Origin: Parabacteroides bouchesdurhonensis
GTDB lineage: Bacteria; Bacteroidota; Bacteroidia; Bacteroidales; Tannerellaceae
DNA: 64,000 bases
NCBI RefSeq assembly: GCF_900186615.1
Contig: NZ_LT896588.1
Location: forward strand, 1,052,406-1,116,405
Reading direction: 5' to 3'
Below are positions 40,005 through 48,188 of the stretch, piece after piece. Within the stretch, counting starts at the first letter, position 1. Each line of letters opens with the position of its first letter. The position numbers were made by a program, and so were the translations under genes. The notes beneath the pieces are model-generated. The model ran no database searches. It saw only the letters and a program-made list of their open reading frames with translations, and was not told the origin of the DNA.

Positions 40005-41348
40005 ATGGCAAAAAATAGGATTATGAAAAGAAATACTGACAATATGGAAATCAAACGTCGCAGTACATTTGCGATACTGTTTTATATAAACCGCACCAAA
40101 GTCCGTAAGGATGGAACGTGCCAGTTGCTGTGCAAGATAAGCATAGATGCCAAATGGGAACAGATAGGAACGAAAGTATCCGTCAATCCGGCCATCTGGA
40201 ATCCTGAAAAAGGACGGGCTGACGGCCGCAGTGAGAATGCCATTACCGTCAACCGGGCTATTGATGATCTGACCAAAGAAATCAAGGAGCATTACAGGCG
40301 GATTAAGAACAGTCTGGGATTTATTACGGCAGAGCAGGTAAAGAATGCCGTGATGGGAGTCGGTCAGAAACCGCTAACTCTGCTGGCTCTTTTCAGAGAG
40401 CATAACGAGGAGTTTAAGAAACGTATCGGTGTGGATCGTATAAAGGAGAGTTATGATTCCTACTTACGTTCATATAAGCACCTTTCGGCTTTCGTGCAGG
40501 AAAAACGCGGCGTAGAGGATGTACTGCTACGTAGTCTTGACCGTGTGTTCTACGATGACTTTGAACTTTTTCTCAGGACGGACAGGAATTTAAGCCCGAA
40601 GAGCGTGCATGAACATCTTTACAGGCTGAAGAAGATGACCATGCGGGCTGTCAGCCAGGGAACAATCCGCCGTGATCCGTATTGTCGCCTTCATCCTGAA
40701 CTGCCCAAACGGAAAAGTCGTCATCTGAAGCTGGAAGATCTGAAGACGCTGCTTACAACACCTGTCGAGAAGCCACAGCTTCAGTTTGTAAGGGATATGT
40801 TCATCTTCTCCACTTTTACCGGACTTGCCTATACGGATTTGAAAAAATTGAGGGTAAATGATATTACCCAATCTGAAGACGGTTCATGGTGGATCCATAT
40901 CCATCGCCAGAAAACAGGAACACTGTCTTCTGTCCGATTGCTGGATATTCCGTTGAAGATAATAGAAAAATATCGGGAACAGAGAAAGGATGACAAGGTC
41001 TTCAATCTGTATAGTCGTACGTATTTCATTATGCTCGCCCACCAGTTGGGTGAAGTTTACGGATTTGAACTTACATTTCATAAAGCACGACACAATTTCG
41101 GAACCCATATAACCCTTTCATTGGGTGTTCCAATCGAGACAGTCGGCAAAATGATGGGGCACATGCGTATTGAGACCACGCAGCTTTATGCCAAAGTGAC
41201 TGACAGGAAAGTTGACGAGGACATGAAACGGCTGAAAGCAGCCGGAATGGATCGGATTCCTGGTCTGTATGAAGAAGATGTTATTGTCAGGAAACGAAGA
41301 AGGAGATTCGGATACCAATTGTCCGACAACAAAGAAACGACCTTGTAA
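40005..41348 (+). CDS. Tyrosine recombinase / integrase 2 (IntDOT type)
   Basis: 447 aa from ATG 40005. Same architecture as integrase 1 with a longer basic C-terminal tail (VRKRRRRFGYQL). Catalytic His359 and Arg362 in FHKARHNFGTHITLSLGV, and nucleophile Tyr395 in MGHMRIETTQLYAK; the Arg I segment reads TGLAYTDL, again without Arg. The two proteins are clearly paralogous, with near-identical catalytic motifs, but differ over the DNA-binding domains. Paired integrases may act together or on different core sites; this is inference. Ends in a terminator shared with the converging xis-like genes. Confidence 0.88.
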   Translation: MAKNRIMKRNTDNMEIKRRSTFAILFYINRTKVRKDGTCQLLCKISIDAKWEQIGTKVSVNPAIWNPEKGRADGRSENAITVNRAIDDLTKEIKEHYRRIKNSLGFITAEQVKNAVMGVGQKPLTLLALFREHNEEFKKRIGVDRIKESYDSYLRSYKHLSAFVQEKRGVEDVLLRSLDRVFYDDFELFLRTDRNLSPKSVHEHLYRLKKMTMRAVSQGTIRRDPYCRLHPELPKRKSRHLKLEDLKTLLTTPVEKPQLQFVRDMFIFSTFTGLAYTDLKKLRVNDITQSEDGSWWIHIHRQKTGTLSSVRLLDIPLKIIEKYREQRKDDKVFNLYSRTYFIMLAHQLGEVYGFELTFHKARHNFGTHITLSLGVPIETVGKMMGHMRIETTQLYAKVTDRKVDEDMKRLKAAGMDRIPGLYEEDVIVRKRRRRFGYQLSDNKETTL

Positions 41349-41362
41349 AGAGGCCGTTTCTT
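41331..41362 (+). terminator. Terminator overlapping the integrase 2 stop
   Basis: aaagaaacgacctt (41331-41344) pairs with agaggccgtttcttt (41348-41362) with G-U and one mismatch, followed by ttacttttgc. It lies between converging genes and is probably used from both sides. Confidence 0.6.
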
Positions 41363-41373
41363 TTACTTTTGCT

Positions 41374-41685
41374 TCATACCCATCGCTGTTCTTCCCTACA
41401 TCTTTTATAAGCGTCATCAAGAACTTTTTGTATGTCTGACTCTTTGTAAAGGGCTTTTCCCTGCACAAGATAGTAAGGTATCACACCGAGGGTCCGGTAT
41501 TCCTGCAAGGTACGCCGGCTTACTTTCAACAGCTTTGAAAGTTCCTCGTCCGTGAGGAAATAATCACCGTGAAATGCGGGCCTTGGAGCCGTCCGTATTG
41601 CGTCTATCATGCGCTCCATGTTTTCCAGCCCTTTGAAAATAGTATCAATCCGCTGGTCTTTTCTGTTTATAAGATCGTAACTCAT
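41374..41685 (-). CDS. Small HTH protein (Xis/MerR-like excisionase class)
   Basis: 103 aa from the ATG at 41683-41685 (MSYDLINRKDQRI); the frame continues upstream inside the next gene and is not used. The C-terminal half has a winged-HTH excisionase pattern: FLTDEELSKLLKVSRRTLQEYRTLGVIPYYLVQGKALYKESDIQKVL. The N-terminal third is helical and may mediate oligomerisation. Start overlaps the stop of the 41682 gene (ATGA). In CTnDOT comparable small genes (xis2c, xis2d, orf3) control excision; one-to-one correspondence is not claimed. Confidence 0.8.
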   Translation of the reverse strand: MSYDLINRKDQRIDTIFKGLENMERMIDAIRTAPRPAFHGDYFLTDEELSKLLKVSRRTLQEYRTLGVIPYYLVQGKALYKESDIQKVLDDAYKRCREEQRWV

Positions 41686-41975
41686 GGCTTTCTTTTTTGT
41701 GGGTGATAACTTGATTCCAACAGGCTTTGTACATCTTCCGGTTTGTAGAAGAACTTGTTCTTGATCCGGGTGAAAGGCAATAGTCCTTTCTCGCGATATA
41801 CCTGAAGTGTTCTCTTGGATATTCGGAGAATCCCGTATACCTCCTGATTGTCCATCCATTTTTTCAGTCCCGCGTCTTTAGTCTGACTACATATACCAAT
41901 GACTTTTTTCTCAATCAGGCTGAGGCGGACAACCAATTCGTCAAAGGTCTGTTTTTCCATACATATAATTTCCAT
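41682..41975 (-). CDS. Small HTH protein (Xis/MerR-like)
   Basis: 97 aa. A helical N-terminus (MEKQTFDELVVRLSLIEKKV) is followed by a winged-HTH: WMDNQEVYGILRISKRTLQVYREKGLLPFTRIKNKFFYKPEDVQSLL. Sister to the two flanking proteins, which share the pattern NQ/DEE...SKRTLQxYR...Y.K. Overlaps the following gene by 4 bp and starts 12 nt after the preceding gene, so the three form one operon. Confidence 0.8.
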   Translation of the reverse strand: MEIICMEKQTFDELVVRLSLIEKKVIGICSQTKDAGLKKWMDNQEVYGILRISKRTLQVYREKGLLPFTRIKNKFFYKPEDVQSLLESSYHPQKRKP

Positions 41976-41987
41976 ACCGTCATTTTA

Positions 41988-42311
41988 TTAGGATTGAAGA
42001 CCGAGTTCCTTTTTTATTTTCGTCGGCAGCACCTTTCCCTTTTTGTTCAGGAAGTCCTGGACTTCCGAAGCTTTGTAATAGGTACGTCCGTCAATCATGT
42101 AGTACGTGACGAGCTTCTTCTGGCGGTAGCGTGCAAGGGTACGCTTGGTAACACCAAGGAGTTCGCACATATCCTGGTTGTCAAGCAGCTTGTCACCCTC
42201 AAGGGCGGCCGTCTGTCTGTTCATGCGGTTCAGTCTGTCATCTATCCTGTCAAACCGTTCCATTATCTGGTGGAGCATCATCTGGAATGTCTCCCTGTCT
42301 ATCTGTATCAT
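41988..42311 (-). CDS. Small HTH protein (Xis/MerR-like), first of three
   Basis: 107 aa. A predicted coiled-coil start (ETFQMMLHQIMERFDRIDDRLNRMNRQ) is followed by a winged-HTH: LLDNQDMCELLGVTKRTLARYRQKKLVTYYMIDGRTYYKASEVQDFL. Leads the xis-like operon. A 12-bp perfect palindrome (42356-42367) sits 45 nt upstream, where an operator would be expected. Probably binds DNA near the element end and helps excision or regulates the operon. Confidence 0.8.
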   Translation of the reverse strand: MIQIDRETFQMMLHQIMERFDRIDDRLNRMNRQTAALEGDKLLDNQDMCELLGVTKRTLARYRQKKLVTYYMIDGRTYYKASEVQDFLNKKGKVLPTKIKKELGLQS

Positions 42312-42355
42312 AATGAATTCTGTTTTTTAGTGCAATAAATCCGTTAATTACACCG

Positions 42356-42367
42356 TGTTGCGCAACA
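42356..42367. promoter_or_regulatory. 12-bp perfect palindrome upstream of the xis-like operon
   Basis: tgttgcgcaaca reads the same on both strands. It is placed 45 nt before the first HTH gene in a 207-bp gap, so it is a candidate operator. Confidence 0.5.
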
Positions 42368-42518
42368 GGTTTCATTATGATATAGGCCAAAACATGGACC
42401 AATGGAGCATATTGCCACATAAAAACATGGCAAGTCGCTGAATAATAGAGAAATAAAAAATCAGCCCCATAAAAACGAGACTGATGGAAATATTGCAAAT
42501 GCAAGAGCGTGCAATCTT

Positions 42519-42935
42519 TTATTGCAATGTTTTGCGATAAGTAAGGCGGCAGATCCCGTTTCTGAACGTTTTTGTCCTGACCAGTTCCCATTTGTCCGTG
42601 GAGATATGTTTTGATACGGGAACCGTTTCGGAACTGATTACCGGAAGAAGAAAAATGACCATCTCATCTATCAGGCGGTACAGGGACAGTCCCCGCAGCA
42701 GTTCTGCGCCGCTGTCGTCATAGATTTCAGCCAGATATATGTCAGAGGGTGCAGACTGTTCCTTGTCACAGATGAGGTCGACTAGCGGATAGCCCGGATA
42801 CAACATGCGGGTGGACCGGCCCCGCCAGTAGGGGAAACCGTCATCGCTGTTTTGTATCCATTGCAGCAGGGAATCGTTCCGTGCGGGGACGAAACCGTTC
42901 AATGTCATTGCTATCAGAACCTGTAACTTTGCCAT
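42519..42935 (-). CDS. RibD C-terminal / dihydrofolate-reductase-fold protein
   Basis: 138 aa from the ATG at 42933-42935 (MAKLQVLIAMTLNGFVPARNDSLLQWIQ). The N-terminus matches the strand-loop-helix of the RibD reductase/DHFR fold (IAMTLNGF). The C-terminal half (IDEMVIFLLPVISSETVPV) keeps the core strand, but the protein is short compared with the usual 170-200 aa and lacks an obvious glycine-rich NADP loop, so enzyme activity is doubtful. Related ORFs occur in Bacteroidales conjugative elements. The leader contains an unusually long hairpin (42957-43095). Confidence 0.6.
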   Translation of the reverse strand: MAKLQVLIAMTLNGFVPARNDSLLQWIQNSDDGFPYWRGRSTRMLYPGYPLVDLICDKEQSAPSDIYLAEIYDDSGAELLRGLSLYRLIDEMVIFLLPVISSETVPVSKHISTDKWELVRTKTFRNGICRLTYRKTLQ

Positions 42936-42956
42936 ACCTTGATACTCCAAATGAAA

Positions 42957-43095
42957 AGCGTGAGGCTCACGCTATTTCGGATGGAGGCTCTGACAAAGCC
43001 CAATACAGAAATTTGCATGAGCTCACGCTATTAGGCATAGCATAAGCTGCACGCAAAAGCCTCTGTATTTTTGAATTTGTCAGATTCCCATCCGA
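42957..43095. repeat. Long nested hairpin region with internal repeat
   Basis: A first hairpin agcgtga-ggc-tcacgct (42957-42973) adjoins a nested inverted repeat: tcggatgg/ccatccga (42977-42984 with 43088-43095), tctgacaaa/tttgtcaga (42989-42997 with 43076-43084), aatacaga/tctgtatt (43002-43009 with 43062-43069) and tttgc/gcaaa (43012-43016 with 43053-43057). ctcacgctatt occurs twice (42966-42976 and 43022-43032). It lies just upstream of the RibD-like gene and downstream of rteB. Confidence 0.75.
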
Positions 43096-43253
43096 GACGT
43101 CTTGCGACTTATGTATAATATCCGGCGAGGCTGTCAGCCCTGCCGGTATTTTCTTATGTTCCTGCTGGCAGTATGTGTTCCATATTTTGCCAGACTTATG
43201 CAAATGTAGGCATTTTATTCCAGACTGGAAAACTTCTCCGGTCTATATTGCCT

Positions 43254-44561
43254 TTATTTGTCGTTCAGTCCGTATTTCTTCATTTTTCTGTACAACGTAG
43301 AAGGATCAATGTGCAGCATCTCCGCCGTCCGTTTCCGGTTGCCCGTGCATATTTTCAAGGCCCTGATGATGGACTGTTTTTCCTGTGTCTCATTTTCCGG
43401 AAAAAGGAAGATTTTCTCTTTCTCATCCTCGATTCTTATGTTCAAACAAGCCGTTTCGATTATCGGCTGTTTGGACAGCAGGACGGCTCGTTTGATCTTG
43501 TTCTGCAATTCCCGTACATTTCCCGGCCAGCCGTATGAGAGCAGCTGTTGCTCTGCCTCACGGCTGAATCCGTCGGTCTGCCGTTTGAGTTCCCTGGAGA
43601 ACTTTTCCCTGAAATGTTCGGCAAGCGGAAGTATGTCCTCCGGGCATTCATGCAGGGCCGGCAGGACGATTTCAAATTCCCCCAGACGGTGGTAGAGGTC
43701 TTCCCGGAAGCGTCTCTCCCTGATGGCCAGCTGAAGGTCCTCGTTGGTTGCCGCCACTATCCTTACGTCGGAGTGTTTCTCCCGGTTGCTGCCTATAGGG
43801 ATATAGCTGCCTTCCTGCAAGGTACGCAGGAGCATGCTTTGTACCTCCATGGACAATGTTCCTACTTCGTCAAGGAACAGGGTCCCGCCACGGGCCGTTT
43901 CAAAGAAGCCTTCACGGTTTGTGTCCGCCCCCGTAAACGTCCCCTTCACATGCCCGAAAAAGAGCGAGGGCGCAAGCTCTTTGGGAATGACCCCGCAGTT
44001 TACTGCCAGGAACGGCTTTTCCCTGCGCTCGCTGGAATAATGGATACGTTGCGCTACGGATTCCTTGCCTGCACCGTTCGGACCAAGAATCAGTACGGAA
44101 ATGTCAAATGGAGCGACCGTACGAGCTAGATTTTCCACTTCTTTCATCTGTCGGCTGTTCCTGGGAAGGATGCCCTTGTCCTTTCCGTATATGACTGAGC
44201 GAGGATGCAGGATGTTCTTTATCAGACTTTGCAGTTCATCCATCTGAACAGGCTTGGCCAGATAGTCTTTTGCCCCCATCTTAATGGCACGGACGGCATC
44301 CGACACGGAGGCATATCCGGTCATGATGATGAAGGGAACGTCTATCCGTTCTCTCTGCATCCATTCGAGCAGCGATATGCCGTCCCCCTGCGGAAGACGG
44401 ACATCGGAAAGGACAAGATCGAAAGGCTCCTTTTTCAGAAGCCGCCTTGCACCGGGTTCGTCTATCGTCGTCACTGCTTCATAGCCGGATTTCTCAAACC
44501 ATTTCTTTTGTTGTCCGGCCAGCAGGATATTGTCTTCAACTATGAGTATTCTGTGTTTCAT
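43254..44561 (-). CDS. rteB: Sigma-54-type response regulator RteB
   Basis: 435 aa, NtrC architecture. The receiver (1-120) has phospho-acceptor Asp53 in LVLSDVRLP and Lys in YLAKPV. The AAA+ domain (about 140-365) has a modified Walker A GPNGAGKES, GTFTGA in place of the sigma-54 loop GAFTGA, and GTLFLDEVG. A Fis-type HTH closes the protein (RKRTAEMLHIDPSTLYRKMKKYGL). In CTnDOT RteB activates rteC and so excision and transfer. It overlaps rteA by 26 bp and ends the rteAB operon. The Walker A and GAFTGA changes are typical of Bacteroidetes members, which lack a classical sigma-54 dependence; that is inference. Confidence 0.88.
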   Translation of the reverse strand: MKHRILIVEDNILLAGQQKKWFEKSGYEAVTTIDEPGARRLLKKEPFDLVLSDVRLPQGDGISLLEWMQRERIDVPFIIMTGYASVSDAVRAIKMGAKDYLAKPVQMDELQSLIKNILHPRSVIYGKDKGILPRNSRQMKEVENLARTVAPFDISVLILGPNGAGKESVAQRIHYSSERREKPFLAVNCGVIPKELAPSLFFGHVKGTFTGADTNREGFFETARGGTLFLDEVGTLSMEVQSMLLRTLQEGSYIPIGSNREKHSDVRIVAATNEDLQLAIRERRFREDLYHRLGEFEIVLPALHECPEDILPLAEHFREKFSRELKRQTDGFSREAEQQLLSYGWPGNVRELQNKIKRAVLLSKQPIIETACLNIRIEDEKEKIFLFPENETQEKQSIIRALKICTGNRKRTAEMLHIDPSTLYRKMKKYGLNDK

Positions 44562-46908
44562 CCGTATAGTTCTTTAAGTCAAGTTTTCTGATTTCCGAAA
44601 GCAGGTTCTTCGCATCGCCTACCAGCCGGTCTATTCTTCCGATGACCGTCTCTGTATATGTACTGATGGTCAGATCATCGGAAGTATCGTCATGTAGGAT
44701 TCTGCTGTATGTTTCCAGTTCACAGGCCACTCCCAGCTGTTCCCAGGTGGGATACATGCGGTGCAGGGTGTTTTTCATCCGCTCCGTGTCCGTTTTCATG
44801 CTTTCAAGGGCTTTTTTCAGTTCCGTCCTGTTGTCGATCGATTCCTCAATGAAAGCATTGAGCATCCATTCCATATCCCCCGTCTCTGCGGCTAAGGCAT
44901 TGAAATCCGCCTTCTGTTCTTGCCGCTGGCCCGACCTTTCCATTATGGAGGAAAGGAAAGCCTGCAGCTCGTTCATGGAGAATGGTTTCTGTATGCAGCC
45001 GGAAAAGCCGGCTTCAGTATAGCGGCTTTCGTCCACGTCGTTGCGGGCAGTCATGGCGGCAACCGGAATGGTGCGTGAATTTCCGATATTGGAATGACGC
45101 AGGAGATATAGCAAGTCAAAACCGCTGGTCCCGTGCATCTGGATGTCTGTCAGCAGTAAGTCGTAGGGTTCTTTCCGCAGTTCGCCCACCACGTCCTTCG
45201 CCCCGATGCAGGTACGGCATGATACACCGTTGCGCTCCAGCATCTCCATGACGATGCGCAGTTGTATCGGATCGTCGTCCACAAGGATGATACGCTTTGG
45301 AAGGCTGAGCCTTTTCACGGTCGGCATGACATGGTTCTTTACCGGTTCAGTGGAAATGGCGAGGGGGATTTCCGTGTGGAACAGACTGCCTTCCCCGACA
45401 TGGCTCGATACGGAAATACTGCCGCCGAGCAGGTTCACAAGTCCCTTGGTTATCGGAAGGCCGAGCCCGAAGCCTTCCGGCGAAATGTCTGGCGCCGCCC
45501 GTTCAAACGGTCTGAATATGCGTTCTATCGTTTCCTTGTCCATGCCGATGCCCGAGTCCTCCACCTCCATGGTCATTACCACGTCCTTGTGGCTTACCCG
45601 GAAACAGACTGTTCCGTTGCGGGTGAACTTGATAGCGTTAGTCAGCAGGTTGTCCGCCACCTGACGGATACGGTCCGCATCTCCGTATACCACTATGTCG
45701 GTGCCTTCTGCTTCCGTTTTGAAGACCAGCCCCTTGTCATTGGCCGCACAGGTGTATTCCTCGTTAATGTCGTCGACGAAGGCTTTCAGGTTGAAAGGTA
45801 TCCTGTTCAGTGATTCCTTCGCTTCGTCCAGTCTGGAGAGGTCAAGCAGGCTGTTGGCAAGCCTTGTGATATGGCGTGAGGACTTGATGATGTTGTCAAG
45901 GTAAGTGTTGCGGCGTTTTCTTTCCCTGGTGTCAATGGCCAATTCCGCACTGCCGCAGATGGCGTTCAATGGTCCCCTTATGTCATGGGAAAGCGTTACG
46001 ATGATACGCTTTCTCATTTCGGACAGTTCCCGGTTCTGTTTGAGCGTATCCACCAGTCTGCTGCGGTCATGTTCCTTGCGCCGTATGTCCCTCTGTATGA
46101 CAAGATGGGATATGATCAGCAGGACAATGGCAACGATGATGGTGGCCGCAAACAGCTTGAATGAAAGTGCCTTTGCCTCCGCAATCCTTGTTTCCCGGTT
46201 TTGGAAAGCGGCCTGGACCTGTTCGTCAAGGGCGGTGATGAAGGAGTTCAGTCTTTTGTTCAGTTTCAGGTTTTGCAAACGCAGGCTGTCAATATAGAGT
46301 CCGATATGTCTGTCATGCTCTTCCTGCATGGTTATCAACTGGCGGTTGAGCTGCCGCAGTTCTGTCGTGGAAGCCGGCACCTGTACGGTTTCCTTCTTGC
46401 CAAAGAAACCTGCTATGCCGTTTTTCCGGCGGGTGACTGTGCGTGTACGGGTACTCTTGTCGATGACCTCGGGGAGATGGTTGTAAAGCAGGCTGTCTGA
46501 TGTCCTCTGCTCCTGAAAAACCGTTGTAAGATGATACAGGCGGCTTTCCTTCTCTTCCAACAGTCGTCGCAATGTGTCTATCTGTTCGTGGCTTACCAGA
46601 TCCAGGCCGTTGTCTTTCATCCGTTCCAGCAGGCTGTCTATGTGCAGGCGCCTGTTCTGGTATGCTGAGAAGTCCTCGCTGTCCCATCCGATGGCGGATT
46701 CCCCCAGCAATGCGATTCCGACAATGTGGCGGCGTATGGCGTTGACTTCATTCCGGATCTCACGTATTTCTGCGGTTCCGTTTGCTATGTCATGCATTTT
46801 TTTGCGCTCATGAAGCAGTATGGCAATCATGCTTCCGATGACTGCCAGCAATATCAGATAACCAGCTATGATTTTTGTCTGCAATGAAATTCCACTTAGC
46901 TTCCTCAT
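44536..46908 (-). CDS. rteA: Hybrid sensor histidine kinase RteA
   Basis: 790 aa from the ATG at 46906-46908 (MRKLSGISLQTKIIAGYLILL); the frame runs 36 codons further but without a signal, and through a terminator hairpin. Two transmembrane helices (about 9-31 and 245-270) flank a helical periplasmic sensor. Then come DHp His308 (TLSHDIRGPLNAI), HATPase N and G boxes (NLLTNAIKF, EDSGIGMD, GFGLGLPI), a receiver (LLLTDIQMH) and a C-terminal HPt-like region. It phosphorylates RteB. The CTnDOT homologue acts in the tetracycline cascade; there is no tetQ here, so the input signal is unknown. Confidence 0.87.
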   Translation of the reverse strand: MRKLSGISLQTKIIAGYLILLAVIGSMIAILLHERKKMHDIANGTAEIREIRNEVNAIRRHIVGIALLGESAIGWDSEDFSAYQNRRLHIDSLLERMKDNGLDLVSHEQIDTLRRLLEEKESRLYHLTTVFQEQRTSDSLLYNHLPEVIDKSTRTRTVTRRKNGIAGFFGKKETVQVPASTTELRQLNRQLITMQEEHDRHIGLYIDSLRLQNLKLNKRLNSFITALDEQVQAAFQNRETRIAEAKALSFKLFAATIIVAIVLLIISHLVIQRDIRRKEHDRSRLVDTLKQNRELSEMRKRIIVTLSHDIRGPLNAICGSAELAIDTRERKRRNTYLDNIIKSSRHITRLANSLLDLSRLDEAKESLNRIPFNLKAFVDDINEEYTCAANDKGLVFKTEAEGTDIVVYGDADRIRQVADNLLTNAIKFTRNGTVCFRVSHKDVVMTMEVEDSGIGMDKETIERIFRPFERAAPDISPEGFGLGLPITKGLVNLLGGSISVSSHVGEGSLFHTEIPLAISTEPVKNHVMPTVKRLSLPKRIILVDDDPIQLRIVMEMLERNGVSCRTCIGAKDVVGELRKEPYDLLLTDIQMHGTSGFDLLYLLRHSNIGNSRTIPVAAMTARNDVDESRYTEAGFSGCIQKPFSMNELQAFLSSIMERSGQRQEQKADFNALAAETGDMEWMLNAFIEESIDNRTELKKALESMKTDTERMKNTLHRMYPTWEQLGVACELETYSRILHDDTSDDLTISTYTETVIGRIDRLVGDAKNLLSEIRKLDLKNYTDETQNTHS

Positions 46909-46920
46909 ACGCCTTATGAT

Positions 46921-46961
46921 AAAAAAATCCCGGAAGGTTGTGGGGGCGCAGTCTTCCGGGA
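46921..46961 (-). promoter_or_regulatory. Terminator-like attenuator hairpin before rteA
   Basis: Read leftwards, tcccggaag (46953-46961) and cttccggga (46928-46936) form a 9-bp stem followed by seven T (46921-46927). This is an intrinsic terminator only 12 nt ahead of the rteA ATG, placed to block or meter rteAB transcription. Confidence 0.65.
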
Positions 46962-46991
46962 CGTGAGTAATTTGGATGTCACCCCGATGCG

Positions 46992-47126
46992 CTATCCAGT
47001 CGTACACAGAATGCACTCCGGCCTTTTATAACCTTGGCGGGCGACGGTTTGCCCGCATGATTCGCCCTTCTGCCGGCAGCTGTCGGCAGAAAATTCTCTG
47101 GTTCGGGTATCCAATATCTTGTCCAT
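46992..47126 (-). CDS. Possible leader peptide (44 aa) in front of rteA
   Basis: ATG at 47124-47126, stop at 46992-46994: MDKILDTRTREFSADSCRQK..., ending 30 nt before the terminator hairpin. It spans a second hairpin (ttctgccg/cggcagaa, 47068-47075 with 47084-47091). No family; it could be chance coding. The positioning is what an attenuation leader would need. Confidence 0.3.
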   Translation of the reverse strand: MDKILDTRTREFSADSCRQKGESCGQTVARQGYKRPECILCTTG

Positions 47127-47303
47127 ATTCTTTTTTTACAGTCAGTCCATATTTCTGTTTCTCCGTATTTTCCGATGCAGGAAAAAATAAGGCCCCCTGT
47201 TATAGTCCCGTGTGGAAATGTGGATGGCCCTGTTTTCGTTTGCCTGAATTATGGAAGTTCCGGCAAGACAATACGCTGTCCTATTGTATAATATTCCAAA
47301 ATA

Positions 47304-47311
47304 CAAATATA
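47304..47311 (-). promoter_or_regulatory. -7 element (TATATTTG) for rteAB
   Basis: Reverse complement of caaatata, TAnnTTTG match about 400 nt upstream of rteA. This gives an unusually long leader containing two hairpins. Confidence 0.45.
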
Positions 47312-47399
47312 TACATTTGTTCCTAACTGCAATGAAGTTAATATATGTTTGTCTTGATTTCAAACAAGTTTTAACATGTTATAGGTCATAAAGCCGCGT

Positions 47400-48188
47400 T
47401 CAGACAGGTATCGGATTCATTTTCAAGGTAGAAAGGTTCAGGTACAGCCCGTAATGCTCGATCATGCCGTTGCGGAACATCTTCCACAGGATGTTGCAGC
47501 CGAGCTGTGCCAATGTGGAGTTGATGAACAGGTCCTGCTTTTCCAGGGCCTCTGCCAGTGAGCAGCTCGGTTCCGAGTCTTTCTCCTTTACTTTCGCGTA
47601 TTTCACGTAGCGGGTAATCACTTTCAGTGACTCCACCGTTTCGTACAGCTTGGATTCCGGCTGCCTGATTTTTTTCGGTACGGTTCCGAGGACGACCTGT
47701 CCCGTGTCCTGTGTATTCCCGAAGTCCATCCAGTACAGGGGCGTCTCGTGGCTTCTGTATTCCGATACCGGCACGGCTTTCAGTATGTTCCACAGGTCGA
47801 TACGTGACTTTATGTTGTCCGTGCAGGTGATCGTTATGTTGGCCAGATTATCCCGTCTGGCGTCCTTCAGGGCTGCCGGATAGATGTCCGGTACCGCCTT
47901 CCAGTCGTTGCCGAAGAAGTTGTTCATGCGTGTGACAAGACACTGTGCCTTGTTCAGGCCGATGTCCGAGGGGCTGAAGAGCTGTCGCCCGATGTTGGCC
48001 TCCGTCACGATGTCGGAATCATACACGGTTATAAACAGCCCGGGGTGTCCGAGTCCCCTCAGTGCCGTGTCAAGTCTGGCCAGGCAGGTAAGTACCTGCG
48101 AGCCTGTTCCTCCCGCTCCGATAAGGTTTACCGTTACCGGATGCTGCGGGTTTATGAGATAGTTGTCGATGTAATGTACTCTTTTCAT
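47400..48188 (-). CDS. PRTRC system ThiF family protein
   Basis: 262 aa E1-like (ThiF/MoeB) adenylyltransferase fold: LIGAGGTGSQVLTCLARLD (nucleotide-binding glycines), VYDSDIVTEANIGRQLFSPSDIG (canonical D...NxxRQ) and ITCTDNIKSRIDLW. It lacks the ThiF zinc CxxC pairs. PRTRC means ParB-related, ThiF-related cassette, a conserved plasmid/ICE gene set of unproven function. It overlaps protein B by 4 bp and is last in the leftward cassette. Confidence 0.9.
   Translation of the reverse strand: MKRVHYIDNYLINPQHPVTVNLIGAGGTGSQVLTCLARLDTALRGLGHPGLFITVYDSDIVTEANIGRQLFSPSDIGLNKAQCLVTRMNNFFGNDWKAVPDIYPAALKDARRDNLANITITCTDNIKSRIDLWNILKAVPVSEYRSHETPLYWMDFGNTQDTGQVVLGTVPKKIRQPESKLYETVESLKVITRYVKYAKVKEKDSEPSCSLAEALEKQDLFINSTLAQLGCNILWKMFRNGMIEHYGLYLNLSTLKMNPIPV

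Noticed and set aside
42967-43203. 78-aa frame on the minus strand
   Set aside because: Lies entirely over the long hairpin and lacks coding character; better explained as structured non-coding DNA.
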